This document shows, piece by piece, positions 45,510 to 58,556 of a stretch of DNA of 62,000 nucleotides. This DNA comes from Gnetum montanum (Eukaryota > Streptophyta > Gnetopsida > Gnetales > Gnetaceae): positions 584,875 through 646,874 of the forward strand of contig MNCI01004154.1 in NCBI GenBank assembly GCA_015680685.1, written 5' to 3'. A program made the position numbers and the translations under genes. Each line of letters begins with the position of its first letter. Position 1 is the stretch's first letter. The notes below the pieces were generated by a model, which saw nothing but the letters and a program-made list of their open reading frames with translations, was not told where the DNA came from and did no database searches.

Positions 45510-47052
45510 ATTGACCACCATTGACTTTGGTCAAACTTTCAAAATACAAGGAATTTTTTGATGAAATTGGGGTCAACTAAAAGCTTAGAACACTAAGAAT
45601 AGTATGAAATCATGAGAAGAGGGTTTTGAAGTTCATAAATTTGAAAAAATAGAGAAAAATTAATTTAATGGATGAATGCAATAAAAGATTAAGGATTATT
45701 GAGTGGTTTACACAATGGAAAATATGAAATATAAGATTGTAGCGATGTCAAAGGTAAGGAACCTTAACTAATCAGTCCAAAAGCTATGCAAGTGGATCCT
45801 CCCCATATCAGGCTCATGCCCCTTTTACCCTTACATAACCTCAAATAAGGAGTCCATGGGCCCCGTAGTTGATTTAATGATCATCAAAAGTTAAGGACCA
45901 ACCCAAAAGAATTCACTCAAGAATCCCAATACATCATACTAAGACATAGAGCATAACATAGAACCCAGTAGTGAGGTGAGTTATGGCAACATGAATGGAT
46001 GATAGAGAAGGTGGAATGGAGTTCCAAATTGAGGTCATAAGAAGTTCCTTGTGGAATTATGGTTAAATTGACCTAAGAAGTTTTATCCTCAATTCAAACC
46101 AAAGCCTTCTGCTTTCACTGACTTCACATTACCACTCTAAGACTGATCCACCCACTCGAGACACAAGAGTGTCCCTGCAAGACAACCACCATTCCACAAA
46201 GAGGAGAGAGAATTAGTAAGTGAGAGGGGGCCTTAGTTAGAGGGGACCTTTAGGCATAGGTGTATGTCTTTCAAGTCTCATAGCTAATGCTTGTAGCCCG
46301 TTTATTTTTCCAAGGGATATGCTTTGAATTACCATTATTTTTTTAAATGGGAACCACATTATGTGAGGAATTATTCAAGTTGAAGGGGTGTGCTTTGAAT
46401 TTCCATCATTTCTTTTTTGTTTTTGAATGATGAAAACCACACCATGCAATGATGTTATTTATCTTCCTATCATTGGGTGGTATGGAACAATAAGAAGTTC
46501 ACAAAAAAATGCTCAAGCACTCAAGCAAGAAGAAGAGTACAAAGAGTATTGAGTCCCCTTGAAGTCACACCCTTTACAAACCTTTGGATCCTTCCTAATT
46601 TTGGAACTACCAAGGCCATTGCTTGATTGAAAGTTTCTTAAATGAAAAAGGGACCTCAAATTCCCAAAACAAGGAAAACCATAGAGTTCATTGGATGGGT
46701 GGATGATGTGGAGTCACTACCTATTCCATGAAAAATAAACCATGTCAAAATCATTAGACATCAGAATTTAGAAATAGAAACCAGACATCAACAATTACAC
46801 ATTAAGCACAAACCATCATTAGCAAATAGCAACAATAGCATTGTGTCCTATGATAATAAAGCAGATTTATTAGCAAAAATGAGAAAATATCACGCTTAAT
46901 CAAAACAAAACAAAATAAAGTAAAATATAGAAGAAAGTTTAAAAATAGTCAAGAAAGTTTAAAGGTGCTAAATATGGTGTAAAATTTAGAAAAAATTTGT
47001 AAAATTAAAAATGTGAAAAAAAGGTAGAAAAACTGAGAGGCCATGATAATGG
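45510..47052 (-). other. E5 non-coding region after pol
   Basis: It contains the conserved block GTGGATCCTCCCCATATCAGG (45791-45820), the phrase near 46290-46330 on cleavage-like CAAGGGATATGCTTTGAAT, repeated again near 46385-46400, and an A-rich (minus: T-rich) tract at 46900-47035 next to the Pol stop. No coding frame is supported. Confidence 0.55.
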
Positions 47053-50000
47053 TCAACACGGATGGCCATCTCCCCCACAATTGAGTTGAAAGGAAGAGAT
47101 CTGAAAAATAGAATGTGGATGTCCATTGGTTAAGGCAGTATTTACATTGGCCAATCTTAGTTCTAGGAAAGGTTTGATTTGTTGGATATTGACCAATTTC
47201 TTTTTATTTAGGCTATCAAGTTTGTAATTTATCATGGCCCTAGAGGGAAAGGTTTGATCAATTATATAAGGTCCCTCCCACACTATTTGAAATTTTTCCT
47301 GTTTAGGTACATTTGTGGGGTTCCAATAGAGGACCTTATCTCCTAGTTGAAACTTTACTTTCTTAATTCTAAGGTCGTGGCATTACTTGCGGAATGCTTT
47401 GTTCACCTCATTCAAAGATAGGGCCACTAAACAATTTTTGTTTAGGAAGTTCAGATTGATCAATCTTTCCTTTTGTGCTAAACTTGGGTCAAGGTTTAGA
47501 TCACAGGCCGTTGAGAGTGTCTAGAGCTTAGATTGAAGTATAAGCATTGGAAGTTTCACATACACTAACTCATAGGGAGAATATCCAATAGGAAGTTTCC
47601 AAGTTGATCAATAAGCCTAGAGACCATCATTAGGTTTTGTGCTCCAATCCTTCCTATATTTGCTAATGATTTACGCTAATATTTTTGTAATCTCTTGATT
47701 GGTTACCTCTACTTGACCATTGGCTTGGGGGGTGGTAAGGTGTTGTTAATTTATGTTCTACTCCTAAGCATTGCATTAATTTTCTAAATGTGGCACCTAT
47801 GAAATGAGTCCCATTATCAGAAATTAGTGAACATGGCACCCCAAACCTATTTACAATATGTTGTTTTATAAATCTACCAGCAGTGGATGATGTGTAATCT
47901 ATAATGACTGTTGTGTCAGTCCATTTTGTGCAATAGTCAAATACTACTATAATATACGCTTTCTCATTAGACATGGATGTGATGGGATCCATGAATTCAA
48001 TGCCCCATATGTCGAAAGATTCTAGTGGTTGAATCCACTATTAAGAACCTTTCATATAAGCAGTCATTCCCTTGTCATGTTGACAATGTTCACAAGACTT
48101 GACAAACTGGTGACCATCCCTAAAGATTGTAGGCCAATAATATCCTTCCATCAGGATTTTTATGGCCATGTGTCTCCCTACATAGTGGCCTATGCAAGGC
48201 CCTTCATGATCATCCTAGAGAACATAAAATTTATCTTCATTAGGGACATACCAATAGATTAGGCCATCAGCACACACCTTGTAAAGGTGTCCGTTGATTT
48301 CCATGAAGTATTTGATCCAATGAAAAAATTATTATTTTTTTCTAAAATCCAAGTCTTGTGGCATCTCTTGAGTGAGAAGATATGTGAGGATGCCATTATA
48401 CCATATTGCTTTTTCAGGCGTTTGTTCATTTATTACCCCAATAAAGAGGAGTTCATCTAGAAATTGATCAGAGAGTGGGCTCTCCTCCTCTTTGTTATTC
48501 CATCTTAAGTAAGAAATAGGATTAAAGGCCACATTCTTGGTCCCTTTTTGATCTACCATAGTAAGATCGAATTCTTGCAAGATCACAAGCCATAGTATAA
48601 CACGAGAGTTCACCATTCACTTATTCATAAGGAAGCAAATTGCACTATGGTCCGTATGTACAAATACTTTGTAACCGCACATAATGTCTAAAATTTTCTA
48701 GTGCATACACCACTACCATTAATTGCTTCTTCGTGGTGGTTTAATTTAACTATGCTAGTACAATGCTTCAACTTTTACAATGGATATAATATGGACATTT
48801 CTTATCATCCATCTGCATGAGCACTGCTTCCAAAGCATAGTTAGATGCATCTATCATGATATGGAATGGTTTGAACCAATTTGGTGCTTTTTGGATTGCT
48901 ATTTCTACAAGTTTCTCTTTTAATTTTTAGAATACATTTTCACATTCCTTGGTCTAAATGAAGGGTGCATCTTTATTTCTAAGTTCTACCAATGACTTTG
49001 CAATCTTAAAGAAATTCTCAATAAAGTGTCGGTAGTAACCAATGTGTCCAAGGAGTGACCGAACATCTTTAACAATCTCTGGTTAGCATGTTCTACCTTG
49101 TAAGACCCTTATCTTTTCTAGGTCTACCTCAATCCCTTTCTATGAAATTTGATGCCCTAGCATAATGCCTTTTTGCACCATGAGATGGCTCTTTTACTAG
49201 TTGAGCTATAGGTTTATCTCAACACATCTTTTCAGTACTTTCTAAAGTCAATCCAAGGCTTGCTCAAAGGTAGCTCCTTAGGTGGAGAATTCATCCATGA
49301 ACACTTCAATACCACTACTGATTTGTTGTTGAAAGATACTAAGGACCAAACATTGAAATGTTGTAGGGGCATTGCATAGGCCAAACAACATCTTACAATA
49401 TGCAAACGTCCCCCAGGGACTTGTGAATGTTGTCTTGGCCTAGTCTTATGTTGTAATTTGGATTTATTTATAGCCACCATAACTATCCAGGAAACTATAA
49501 TAACAATTCCAAGATATGATGTCTAATAATTAATCCACAAATGACAAAGAAAAATGATCCTTAAATGTTGCCATATTTAACAACCTAAGGTCAATGCAAA
49601 CTTGCCATTTACCATCTTTCTTTAGTACAATTACTAGTGGACTAACCCACTTACTATCTGCAATTGGATATATAAACATCATCTTGAGGATTTGCTCTAT
49701 CTTCTCCTTAATGATTTTCTTCAATTTGGGGTTTAGCAACCTCTACAACTGCCTTCTAGGCTTCATAGCCAAGTCAATGTAGATGTGGTGCTAGCATATC
49801 CTTGGATCGATTCTTGTTAGCTCTCAATGTGCCCAAGTGAAGGCTATTGATCATTTATTCATCACTTTCAACAAATTTTCTTTTTGTTTAGGAGCACGTT
49901 TGGCAATAATGATGACTAGTTTACCATTCTTTAAAAATGCTTACTCCATTCTAACTAGAAAATTTTTTAGTTCTAAGGGCTCTTGCTTGAAGTGATTAGA

Positions 50001-50640
50001 GATATCCTACTCTCCCCAACAGTTATCAACTTCTTCATTAGAAAGTTGGGAATAGACTTGTTCAATTTGTTCCATGCCTTCTACATATGCATAAGTTAAG
50101 CTCTCAATTGGCTCCATGCATATTGTGCTGCTATCTAAATTAGCTATTAGCCACTAGGTGCCCTCCTTCTTTGTGGTTACTGCGTACAAACATTATTGAA
50201 TATTAATTTCTTACACACATTGATTGCATGCCTTAATGTATGTGCTTCTAATTAACCAAATCTTTTGCATGCAATTGCACCTATTATCACTGTATGTGAT
50301 GCATGGAATACGCTTCTTCTCAATTTTTCCTAACTCATTTTCCTTAAATATTTTGAGAGATAGGTCTCTTATATCCATTCCTGCATCAACTGTGCTTAAC
50401 CAATCCCTTCCCATAATGATGGGGAAGTCACTTTTGCAATTGTCCACCTTGAATACTAGAAAATCAGCAAGATAGGACCACCCATAGATTGTGGGCATAA
50501 TTTCCTCTACTAATCCCAAGGGAATAGTAATTTTCTTATCTGCTAATTCTAAATAGATGTTGCTCTTCTTAATAGGTGGTAGGTTCCATGCTTTTTACAT
50601 ATCATGGGAGATGAGGTTAACTCTGAAACTATGGTCAAGA
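47053..50640 (-). pseudogene. pol: E5 pol: protease end, RT, RNase H, integrase (broken)
   Basis: Minus strand. Protease end FPIIMGRDWLSTVD at about 50425-50385. RT: MFIYPIADSKWVSPLVIV and WQVCIDLRLLNMATFKDHFS at 49690-49545; the catalytic site reads VFMDEF at about 49287-49304, with the second Asp of the FMDD box changed to Glu. RNase H is at about 48740-48560, with WLVILQEFDLTMVDQKGT at its end. The integrase core is at 47992-47700 (KWTDTTVI, VVNRFGVPCSLISDNGTHF). The C-terminal GPYIIDQTFPSRAMINYKLD is at 47275-47215, and the tail FQISSFQLNCGGDGHPC ends at 47053. The 5' side is cut by E6 at 50645 within the protease active-site region. Confidence 0.82.
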
Positions 50641-50645
50641 AGAGC
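50641..50645. repeat. Target-site duplication AGAGC, left copy of E6
   Basis: AGAGC before the E6 LTR is repeated at 59378-59382 after it. Joining the two flanks restores the E5 gag-protease junction (ALLD region). Confidence 0.88.
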
Positions 50646-51453
50646 TGATGAGCGGTGAGGTACCCCTACGCTCAACTATACGAATACAAGCGTTTCATGC
50701 ACGATCTGATTGAATATCAAGGACTAAGTGCCTATGCGCCTTCATGGAATAATAATGGGTTAGTTAATCATTGCTTTCCCAAACTTACTTGTATGCCATG
50801 GTTGTATGGTTAAGTAAGCTTAAGGCATATGATTTTTATGGATTTTATGTGTTTTATATCCTACGCTAGTAAGGAGGGGGAGAGATAGATAACTAAGTAA
50901 CTAATCTAATTTAACTATTCATTAACTAAGTTCTAAGTACTCCTAACACTAGTATCCATTCCCACTTGCTGCCCACATCCTGAACCAGTGCAATGCTACT
51001 GGGATTACCAAACGCTAGCTGTTACTAGGTTACCAATCGCTACATGCATGCTCAAAGTGTTCGTACTGAGTGTATTTAACTAAGAGAGCTGTAGGGTGAG
51101 AGAAATCATTAATTAACTAGGAAAGCATTAAATAATAATTAACACTAATTAATCTATTTTGTATGCTACAAGGTTTATCATAAATTTTGTCTTTATTCTC
51201 GTACACAAAGTGTGCTCAGGTACACAATGCTTGAATAAAGATCCATTCACTTTATGACTCCTACTACGGGCACGCAAAAATAATTCTAACTTTGGAGGGA
51301 AAAAATGGAAAGACTTTGGCTAAGGGAATAATTTCTAATGTGGAAACCAAGGGTGCTGCCTCTTATTTATAGGCAAGAAGACAGGCCACGATATTGGGTA
51401 TCCAACATTGCATGGTTGATCCAATATCACGGATGCGATATCGTGGTTCATCA
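50646..51453 (-). repeat. E6 3' LTR (808 bp)
   Basis: TGATGAG ... GTTCATCA, matching 58557-59377 closely. TATA box (plus strand TCTTATTTATAG) at 51361-51372; GATATC-type repeats at 51390-51445. Confidence 0.9.
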
Positions 51454-51466
51454 TAACCCATGACTA
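51454..51466 (-). other. E6 polypurine tract
   Basis: The minus strand reads TAGTCATGGGTTA before the LTR, a slightly decayed version of the ATGGGGGTA of E4. Confidence 0.65.
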
Positions 51467-53334
51467 AATGAAAACTCATCCTTGAGTTCCTTACAAATTA
51501 TTGGGAAGGTATGGGGGTATTGACTAAATGACCATTGATGGTGGAATGGGGTGACAGACTCAACGTGCCCAGTAAACGGATCAATAATACAATACATGAC
51601 AACATTAGTGTTCATGACCAAAAAAGAGAACACTGTACATAAATGGCATCTAGCCTTATTTAGTAGCTGGAAGAGAAGAAGAGAGAGAAAGAAGAGGATG
51701 TGTTGCTACCAATGCCAATATTGCACCTTCCATTGTTTATCCGTAGCCATACCATCAATCTAGCTCCTTTCATAAGTATTCCAGTTCTAGTCCATCCTGA
51801 GTGTTTCCTTTAGGCCCAGTCCATTGTTGTATGATCACCATCTACACACACAACACAGTCACAAATGAGCGAGGGTAGATAAATCATAATGTATTTGATA
51901 CCTTACCTCGATGTAAAGTGCATTGGCTAAGTTGTGGTTATGGTAGATACTGATTCTAGAGTTTTTAACATTGGTGACTACCTAAGGTGTAGGGGTTAGG
52001 AAAATTTAAAAAATTTGTGCCTGAGCCCCCATGACTAAGAGTGAACCTCCAGTAGCAATAGGATGGAAAAAGATAAGGAATAAGAAAGTTGGAGAAAAAG
52101 TAACAACAGCAACACCAATAAAATGGATGTCATGGATGGGGATGAAACAAAACATTGTTGATTGTAGAAAATGTTTAAGGGAAATAAATTAACAAATGCA
52201 CCAAAAAAGAATATCAGTGGGTCCTCCCCAAAGCAGGCTCATGCGCTTGATGCCCTGACAGACCCACAAACCAAAGAGTCCATAGGATCTAGCAATGTCA
52301 TTTGGAAGAAAGAGTTAAAAACTTACCCATAAGAAATTACCAAAGAAAAATAATGCATCAACCAAGATACATATTAATGATAAAAATAGTAATGAGGTGA
52401 AAAATGGAAAAGAAAGGTGGAGAGGAGAGAATGGAATGGAAACCCAAGAACAAGGTTGTGTAAAGTCCCTCATGTATGTTTGATGGTTAATGTGACCGAG
52501 TAGAACTCATTCCAAATCCAGGCTCAACAAACCACATTCAATGACCTCGCATCAAACATTTGACCAACCTATCCTCTTGAAGTAACAAGAATGCCTCTAC
52601 AAAAAGCCACCACCATTCCGAGGAGAATGAGATGGAGAATTGGGAAGCGAAAAAGGGCCTTAGTTAGAGGGAACCTTCAAGCATGGGTAACATGTCTTTC
52701 GAGTGCCATAACCAATGCTTGTAGCTCAAGTTCATTATTGTGTCTAAGGGGTGTGCTTTGAATTCTCACTATTTTTTTTTTGCATGAGAACCACACCATA
52801 AAAAGACTTATTTTTATGTACTCAACTTCTAATGATTTGATGAATGGTCAGAATGGTAGAAAACCTAAGGAAAAAGCATCCAATAACTCAAAAGAATAGC
52901 TAGCACAAATGCATAAAATCCCCTTTAAGTCACACCATTTTCATCCCTTAAGTCCTTCCTTAGTTTGACAAATACCCAGCCACCAATTCGTTAACAGTTT
53001 TATTAGTGAAAGGGACTGTATAGTTCCAAGCCAAGGGAGACCATAGGATTTTATGGATGTATGAACAACATGGACTCATTGCCTGTTTAATCAAAAGAAC
53101 CATACCTTAATATCAACATCATGCTTCAAAGATAAAATCCAAACATTAGCAATCAATATGATATTATTCATGCCACCATCATGAACACTTATTGGGTGGT
53201 GAACAAAATAAAGTAATCACACAAAGAAATGGTAAAAATATGAACGATGGTGTAAAAAAAATAAGAAAGATTAAAGAAATCTGCAAAAAAATGTGTAAAA
53301 CAAAAATTTAGAAAGAACTAAGGACCTTCAAGGA
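51467..53334 (-). other. E6 3' non-coding region with short accessory ORF start
   Basis: A short frame starts at ATG 51841 (MVIIQQWTGPKGN), directly after GTGTGTAG, an acceptor-like site, and soon meets stops. It aligns with the E4 start MKIIQQQN. A donor-like GGAGGTTCAC (minus) lies near 52045, next to TAGTCATGGGGGC at 52025-52037. The conserved block GGGTCCTCCCCAAAGCAGG is at 52217-52246. The phrase TCTAAGGGGTGTGCTTTGAA lies near 52740-52760, and a T-rich (minus strand) tract is at 53230-53320. Confidence 0.6.
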
Positions 53335-56300
53335 TTAGCAAAGGTGGCCATCTCCCCCATGACTGAGTTGGAAGGAGGAGATCTAAAATAATGAGCAAGG
53401 TTACCCACCTATAGAGGTAGCACATGTTCTAGTTTTCCTAAACTCATGGAAAGGTTTTGTTTGTTGCATGTTGACTAACAGTCTTTTATCTGGGCTCTCA
53501 AGTTTATATGTGGTCATGGCTCTTGAATAAAAAGTTGCATAAATAATGTAAGGTCCTTCCCACAATGTTTGAAATTTGGTACATTGTGACACATGTGTGT
53601 GGTTCTAGTAAAGAACCTTATCTCCTGGCTGGTACTTAACTCTCCTAATTTTTAGATCATGCCATTGTTTATTAAATGCCTTGTGCAACTCATTAGATGA
53701 TAAGGCAGCTAGTCAATTCTCATCTAGCAAGTTAAGAGTCATCAACTTTTGTTTTTGTGCTAGATCAAGGTCAAGGTTAAGGTCACATGCCATAGCTAGT
53801 TTATGGAGCTTAGTTTGGATAGGGAGCATTAGAAGTTTTCCATACACTAACTCAGGAAGAGTAGCCTATAGAGAGCTTCCATGTGGAGCGGTATGCCCAA
53901 AGAGAGCATCATTTAGTTTAGTGTTCCAGTCTCGCCTATGCTTGCTAATGGTTCTGGTCAGTATCTTAGTAATCTCCCTATTGGTGACCACGGCTTGACT
54001 ATTTGCTTGGGGTGGTATGGTGTAGTCAACTTGTGCTCAACCCCTAAACGTTGCATTAACTTTCGAAAAGTTGTACCTGTGAAGTGTGTACTGTTGTCTA
54101 AGATAAGTGCATGTAGCATACCAAACCTATTGATGACTTGTTGTTGAAAAAATCGTGCAGGTGTAAATGATGTGAAATCTTTAACAATAGCTACTTCAGC
54201 TCATTTTGTTAAGTAGTCTATGGCAACTATGATGTAAGCCTTTCCATTGGACATTGGTGTAATGGGCCCCATGAAATCAATCCCCCAAATTTCGAAGGTT
54301 TCTAATAGTTGAATCCATTGTTGTGGACCCTCCATTCTAACATTCATTCCCCCATAACGTTGACAGTTCTCACAAGATTGGATGAATTGATGGATGTCTC
54401 AAAACAAGGTAGGCCAATAATACCCTACAAGTAGGATCTTGATAGTCATTCATCTCCCAGCATAATTACCCCCACAAGGGCCCTCATGAGCATCTTGGAG
54501 AACTCTCAATTGATCTCTATCAGGAACACATCATCGAACCAAGCCATCAGGACATACTTTGTAAAGTTGTCCATTAAGTTCCATAAAGTACTTGGCTCTG
54601 TAAAGAAACTGTTGTTTCTTCTTAAGGTCTAGCTCTTGTGGTGTTTGTTGGGTAAGGAGATAGGTAAGAATGTTATTGTACTAGTTTGTCTCCATGGGAG
54701 ATTGGTTATTCACTACACTAGCAAAGAGGAACTCATTAGGGAAATGATCGAAAATTGGATACTCATCCTCCTTGTTGTCCCAACGCAACTGAGATAAATG
54801 ATCAACAACTACATTCTCAGTGCCTTTATGATCAATCATTGTTAAATTAAACTCTTGTAGGATTACCAGCCATTGTATAATACAAGGGATCACCGTTGGC
54901 TTGTTCATGAGGAACCTTATTGCACTATGATCCATGTAAATGTATGCTTTGTAGCCTAACACATAGTGCCTAAACTTGTCTAGTGCAAACACTACAGCCA
55001 TCAATTCTTTTTCCATAGTTGTGTAGTTAAGTTGTGCACCAGCAATACTTTTACTTGCATAGTGGATGTAATAAGGATGTTTCTGGTCATCTAACTATGT
55101 AAGTACGACTTCTAAGGCATAGTTGGATGCATCAATCATGACATGGAACAGTTTGGACAAGTCAGGAGTTTGTAGAATGGGTGTTTCTACTAGCTTCTGT
55201 TTCAAAGTTTGGAAAGCTAGTTCTCATTCCAATGGGTCCACTCGAAGGGTATGTCCTTTTTTGTTAACTCTACCAATGGTTTGGCAGCCTTCAAAAAGTT
55301 CTCTATGAACCTCCTATAGTAGCCAGTGTGTCCAAGGAATGACCAAATGTCTTTGATAGTTTCTGGTTGATGAGTAATTCCTTGGATGACTTTGATTTTC
55401 TCAGGGGCTACCTCTATCCCTGCATGTGAGATTTTATGCCCAATTACTATGCCTTCTTGGACCATCAAATAGATTTTTTGCTAGTTGAGCTTTAAATTAG
55501 TTTCTACACATCTTTTTAGCACTTGGTCTAATTAGTCCAAGGCTTGATCAAAACTTGATCCATAAGTAGAGAAGTCATCCATAAAGACTTCCACACCATT
55601 TCCTATCTACTACTAGAATATTCTTAGAACTAAGTGTTGAAGTGTTGGAGGGACATTGCATAAGTCAAATGGAATTTTTTTATATGCAAACATTCCCCAA
55701 TGACTAGTGAACGTAGTTTTAGCTTGATCTTCTGGAGCTATTTGTATTTGGTTGTATCCACTATAGCCATCCAAAAAACTATAATAGTGAGGCCTTGCAA
55801 TTGTGTGTAAGACTTGGTCAACAAATGGTAATAGAAAGTGATCCTTGAATGTTTAGTAACCTAAAATCCATGCACACCCTCCATTTTCCTCCCTTTTTAA
55901 GCATGATTACTAAGAGGTTAACCCATTCACTATCAGCAATGAGGTATATGAACCCAACCTTTAGAAGCTATTCAATTTCTTCTTTTACTACTTGCTTCAA
56001 CTTTGGGTTCAATCATCTCTGTGGTTGTTTTCAAGGCTTCATGGAGGAGTCAGTGTAAATCCTATGCTGGCATATCCTAGGATCTATTCCAGTCAATTCT
56101 GGATATGACCAGGTGAAGGATTTTGCCACTTGTTTATTACCTTTAGCAGACTCTCTTTTTGTTGCTGAGCAAGTCTTGCGTTGATGATTATTGATTTTCC
56201 ATTCTTAAGGAATGTGTATTCCATACTAGTGGGTAATGGTTTTAGCTCTAGGGACTCTTGTTTGAATTTCTTAGGAATTTTCAACTTCCCCAAGTTCATA

Positions 56301-56935
56301 TTTTCTAAGTTAGGACTAGGAAGCTTGTGGTGGACTTCCTCTAATGCATCTATGTTATCTATGTAAGCGCAAGTCAAACCCTCAGTTAGTTCCATGCATA
56401 TAAGTGAGCTACTTTATTGATTAGTTATCAATCACTAGGTGTCTTCTTGTCGTGTGGCTGCTGCATACAGGCACCTTTTTATGTTGATCATTTGTGCATA
56501 CTGATTGCATGCAGGCAATGTTAAACTTTGCACAACCCATGATCTTTGCATGCAATTGCACCCAGTGTCACTGTAAGTGATGCATGGAACCTTCTTCTTC
56601 TTGATCTTTCAAAAAGTATTTTCTTTAGATATTTCTAGGAAAAGATCATAGATTCCTAGGAATGCATCAATAGTGCTTAGCGATGCCCTTTCCATTATGA
56701 TTGTGAAGTTCTCCTTACTGTTATTCACTTGAATCACAAGGAAGTTAGTTGGATATGACCATCCACAAACAGTGGTAATAGTGTCCTCCACTAATCCCAA
56801 GGAAACAGTGTTGGACAGGTCAGCCAACTCTAAATAGAAATTACTTTTTTTAATGGGGGTAGGTTCTAGGCCTTATACATTTCTTGGGATATAAGGTTGG
56901 CACCAAAACCTAAATCCAAAAGAGCTTTTCATGGC
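53335..56935 (-). pseudogene. pol: E6 pol: protease, RT, RNase H, integrase (broken)
   Basis: Minus strand. Protease: ALLDLGFGANLISQEMY near 56930-56880, then flap-like FTIIMERASLSTID near 56710-56665. RT: catalytic VFMDDFSTYG at about 55595-55566, then FLGHTGYYRRFIENFLKAAK at 55350-55290. RNase H: MEKELMAVVFALDKFRHYVL at 55016 onward, with DHSAIRFLMNKP and GTENVVVDHLSQL. Integrase core near 54290-54050; C-terminal LWEGPYIIYATFYSRAMTTY near 53562-53500; tail SSFQLSHGGDGHLC before TAA 53335-53337. This is the best-preserved pol in the window, though still with stops and shifts. Confidence 0.82.
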
Positions 56936-58423
56936 TAATTCCCAATGATTTGTAGATATATTAGGGGACTCCTAGGATCAAAGAATTTCCTAGCAAGGTG
57001 GCTAGCTTTGATCCAATCAGTAATGACATGTATTAACATGATGGTATGCATTGAATGCGTTGTTAAGTTCGAAGGGGCCTCTGAAGCTTTAGTTGATATT
57101 GAGACATCCAAAGACTTAGCCACTTGGGGTTGCAAGGGCTTGGTTGGACTATTGGTTCTGAAGAAAGGTCTTTTCTTCATATAGTTATCAGAACCAACAA
57201 TAAGTTAAGGATTAACATCCTTTGTGGCATTGCATTGTTGTCGTTGAGCAGAGAGTTCACCTTGCATTGCTAGAGCAGGTAGTAATGGAGCTATTGGTGA
57301 GAGAGATGTGGATGGATTGGAAGGATGATATACTTGTGGAATGTTTCCCCTAGGAGAGGGAGTCCTATAGTACTCGTAGGCTTGGTACTGATGTTGGGGA
57401 GCAATGTGACCAACAGAGTCATGTGGAGAGATTGGATGCTGCATGTAATATCCATATGGGTCAGGTTACCAATAAGGATATTGTTGCCTTGGTGGTGGTA
57501 TTCCCCATGATTGTGGATGCTGCCACTATTAATGTTGCTCAATTGGTTGTGGTGGAGTTCCACTTGGATAATACGTTAAAGGTTGGTGGAACTGCTTTGG
57601 GTTACCCTGGGGATAAGGTAACCTCGGGATGTTTGCCATTTTTTTAAAACATGGATTAAGTCCATACATCCCAAACTCCTGCAACTGTGAGATCATAGGG
57701 AAACATCTCTTAGGATGATCGTACTAACATATCTTACATCCACTATCATCATCTGTATCTAAGTCCACAACCTCTTCAATAATAGCAACTTTACCCTTAC
57801 CCTTGTTACTTGCATTTTCTACTTCTCTCTTTTTTCTTTTGTCACGATCACTACCTCTCTCTCTAGACTCCTCTTTGTCACCATCACTAACTCAAGTTGT
57901 GAATAGTAGAATGAAGGTTCTAATACACAACCCCTTGGCCAAAGTCAAGGGGAGGAACATCGTTATGTGGGTGACTACCCAAGGCAAGTTCATCACTCTC
58001 TATTTGACTTAAAATATGGGGGACATCCTTGGACCATTTTCCCTTCAAGGACTTATGGTGTCTCTCCTGTTGCAAGTCCCTTTAATGTTGTGCCTTTGTG
58101 GGATGATAGTCTCTTGAATCATAGTCCTGTGTAATGTATTTTGCGTGTAAGTTTTGCATGCCTATTCGTGTGAGAGCATGAAGAAGCATACTTGGGACTA
58201 AACAGTCAGGAGGTAACACTATGTTACCTTCCAAGTCACGCCAACATAGCTATTCATCTTGGTGGAGAATAAAGGTGAAGTCAAGTACATATTCATCAGG
58301 ATGAATATATACCACACGAAATTGTTGAGGGATTGGTGGATCAATGTCATGTGTATCCTGCTACTGATTGCTTCTTGTGTTAGTCCTAGGTGGTGAACTA
58401 CTTTTGTGCAAAGAAGAAGACAT
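56936..58423 (-). pseudogene. gag: E6 gag, core domain deleted (broken)
   Basis: Minus strand from ATG 58423 (MSSSLHKSSSPPRTN). The N-terminal domain DEYVLDFTFILHQDE ... RDYHPTKAQH is at 58300-58060. Near 57870-57910 it passes directly to the region just before the knuckle, which reads CKIC.YDHPKRCFP at about 57740-57700. The Pro-rich part (57444-57205) and MKKRPFFRTNSPTKPLQP ... TIMLIHVITDWIKASHL (57180-56990) follow. The capsid-like core seen in E1-E5 (HLQAF ... LGHGFS) is not there, so E6 could not have made a normal Gag after that deletion. Confidence 0.75.
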
Positions 58424-58536
58424 CTTGTCTTGTTCAGTGTGCAATGTTCTAATATCTTTTTCTTTTACTAACCCTAAGGGTTCATTCCAATGATGTGAAT
58501 GATTTCCTAAGTTCTACTTAGCACATAAACAACTAA

Positions 58537-58555
58537 GTCCCTAGTAATAGCACCA
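58537..58555 (-). other. E6 primer-binding site for tRNA-Asp
   Basis: Plus strand GTCCCTAGTAATAGCACCA, one base from the LTR. It matches the tRNA-Asp 3' end with transition-type differences. Confidence 0.75.
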
Positions 58556-58556
58556 A

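Noticed and set aside
49160-49205. tRNA-like stretch (GATGGCTCTTTTACTAGTTGAGCTA)
   Set aside because: It aligns with the RT-connection region of pol in E6 (55440-55500) and lacks a cloverleaf.
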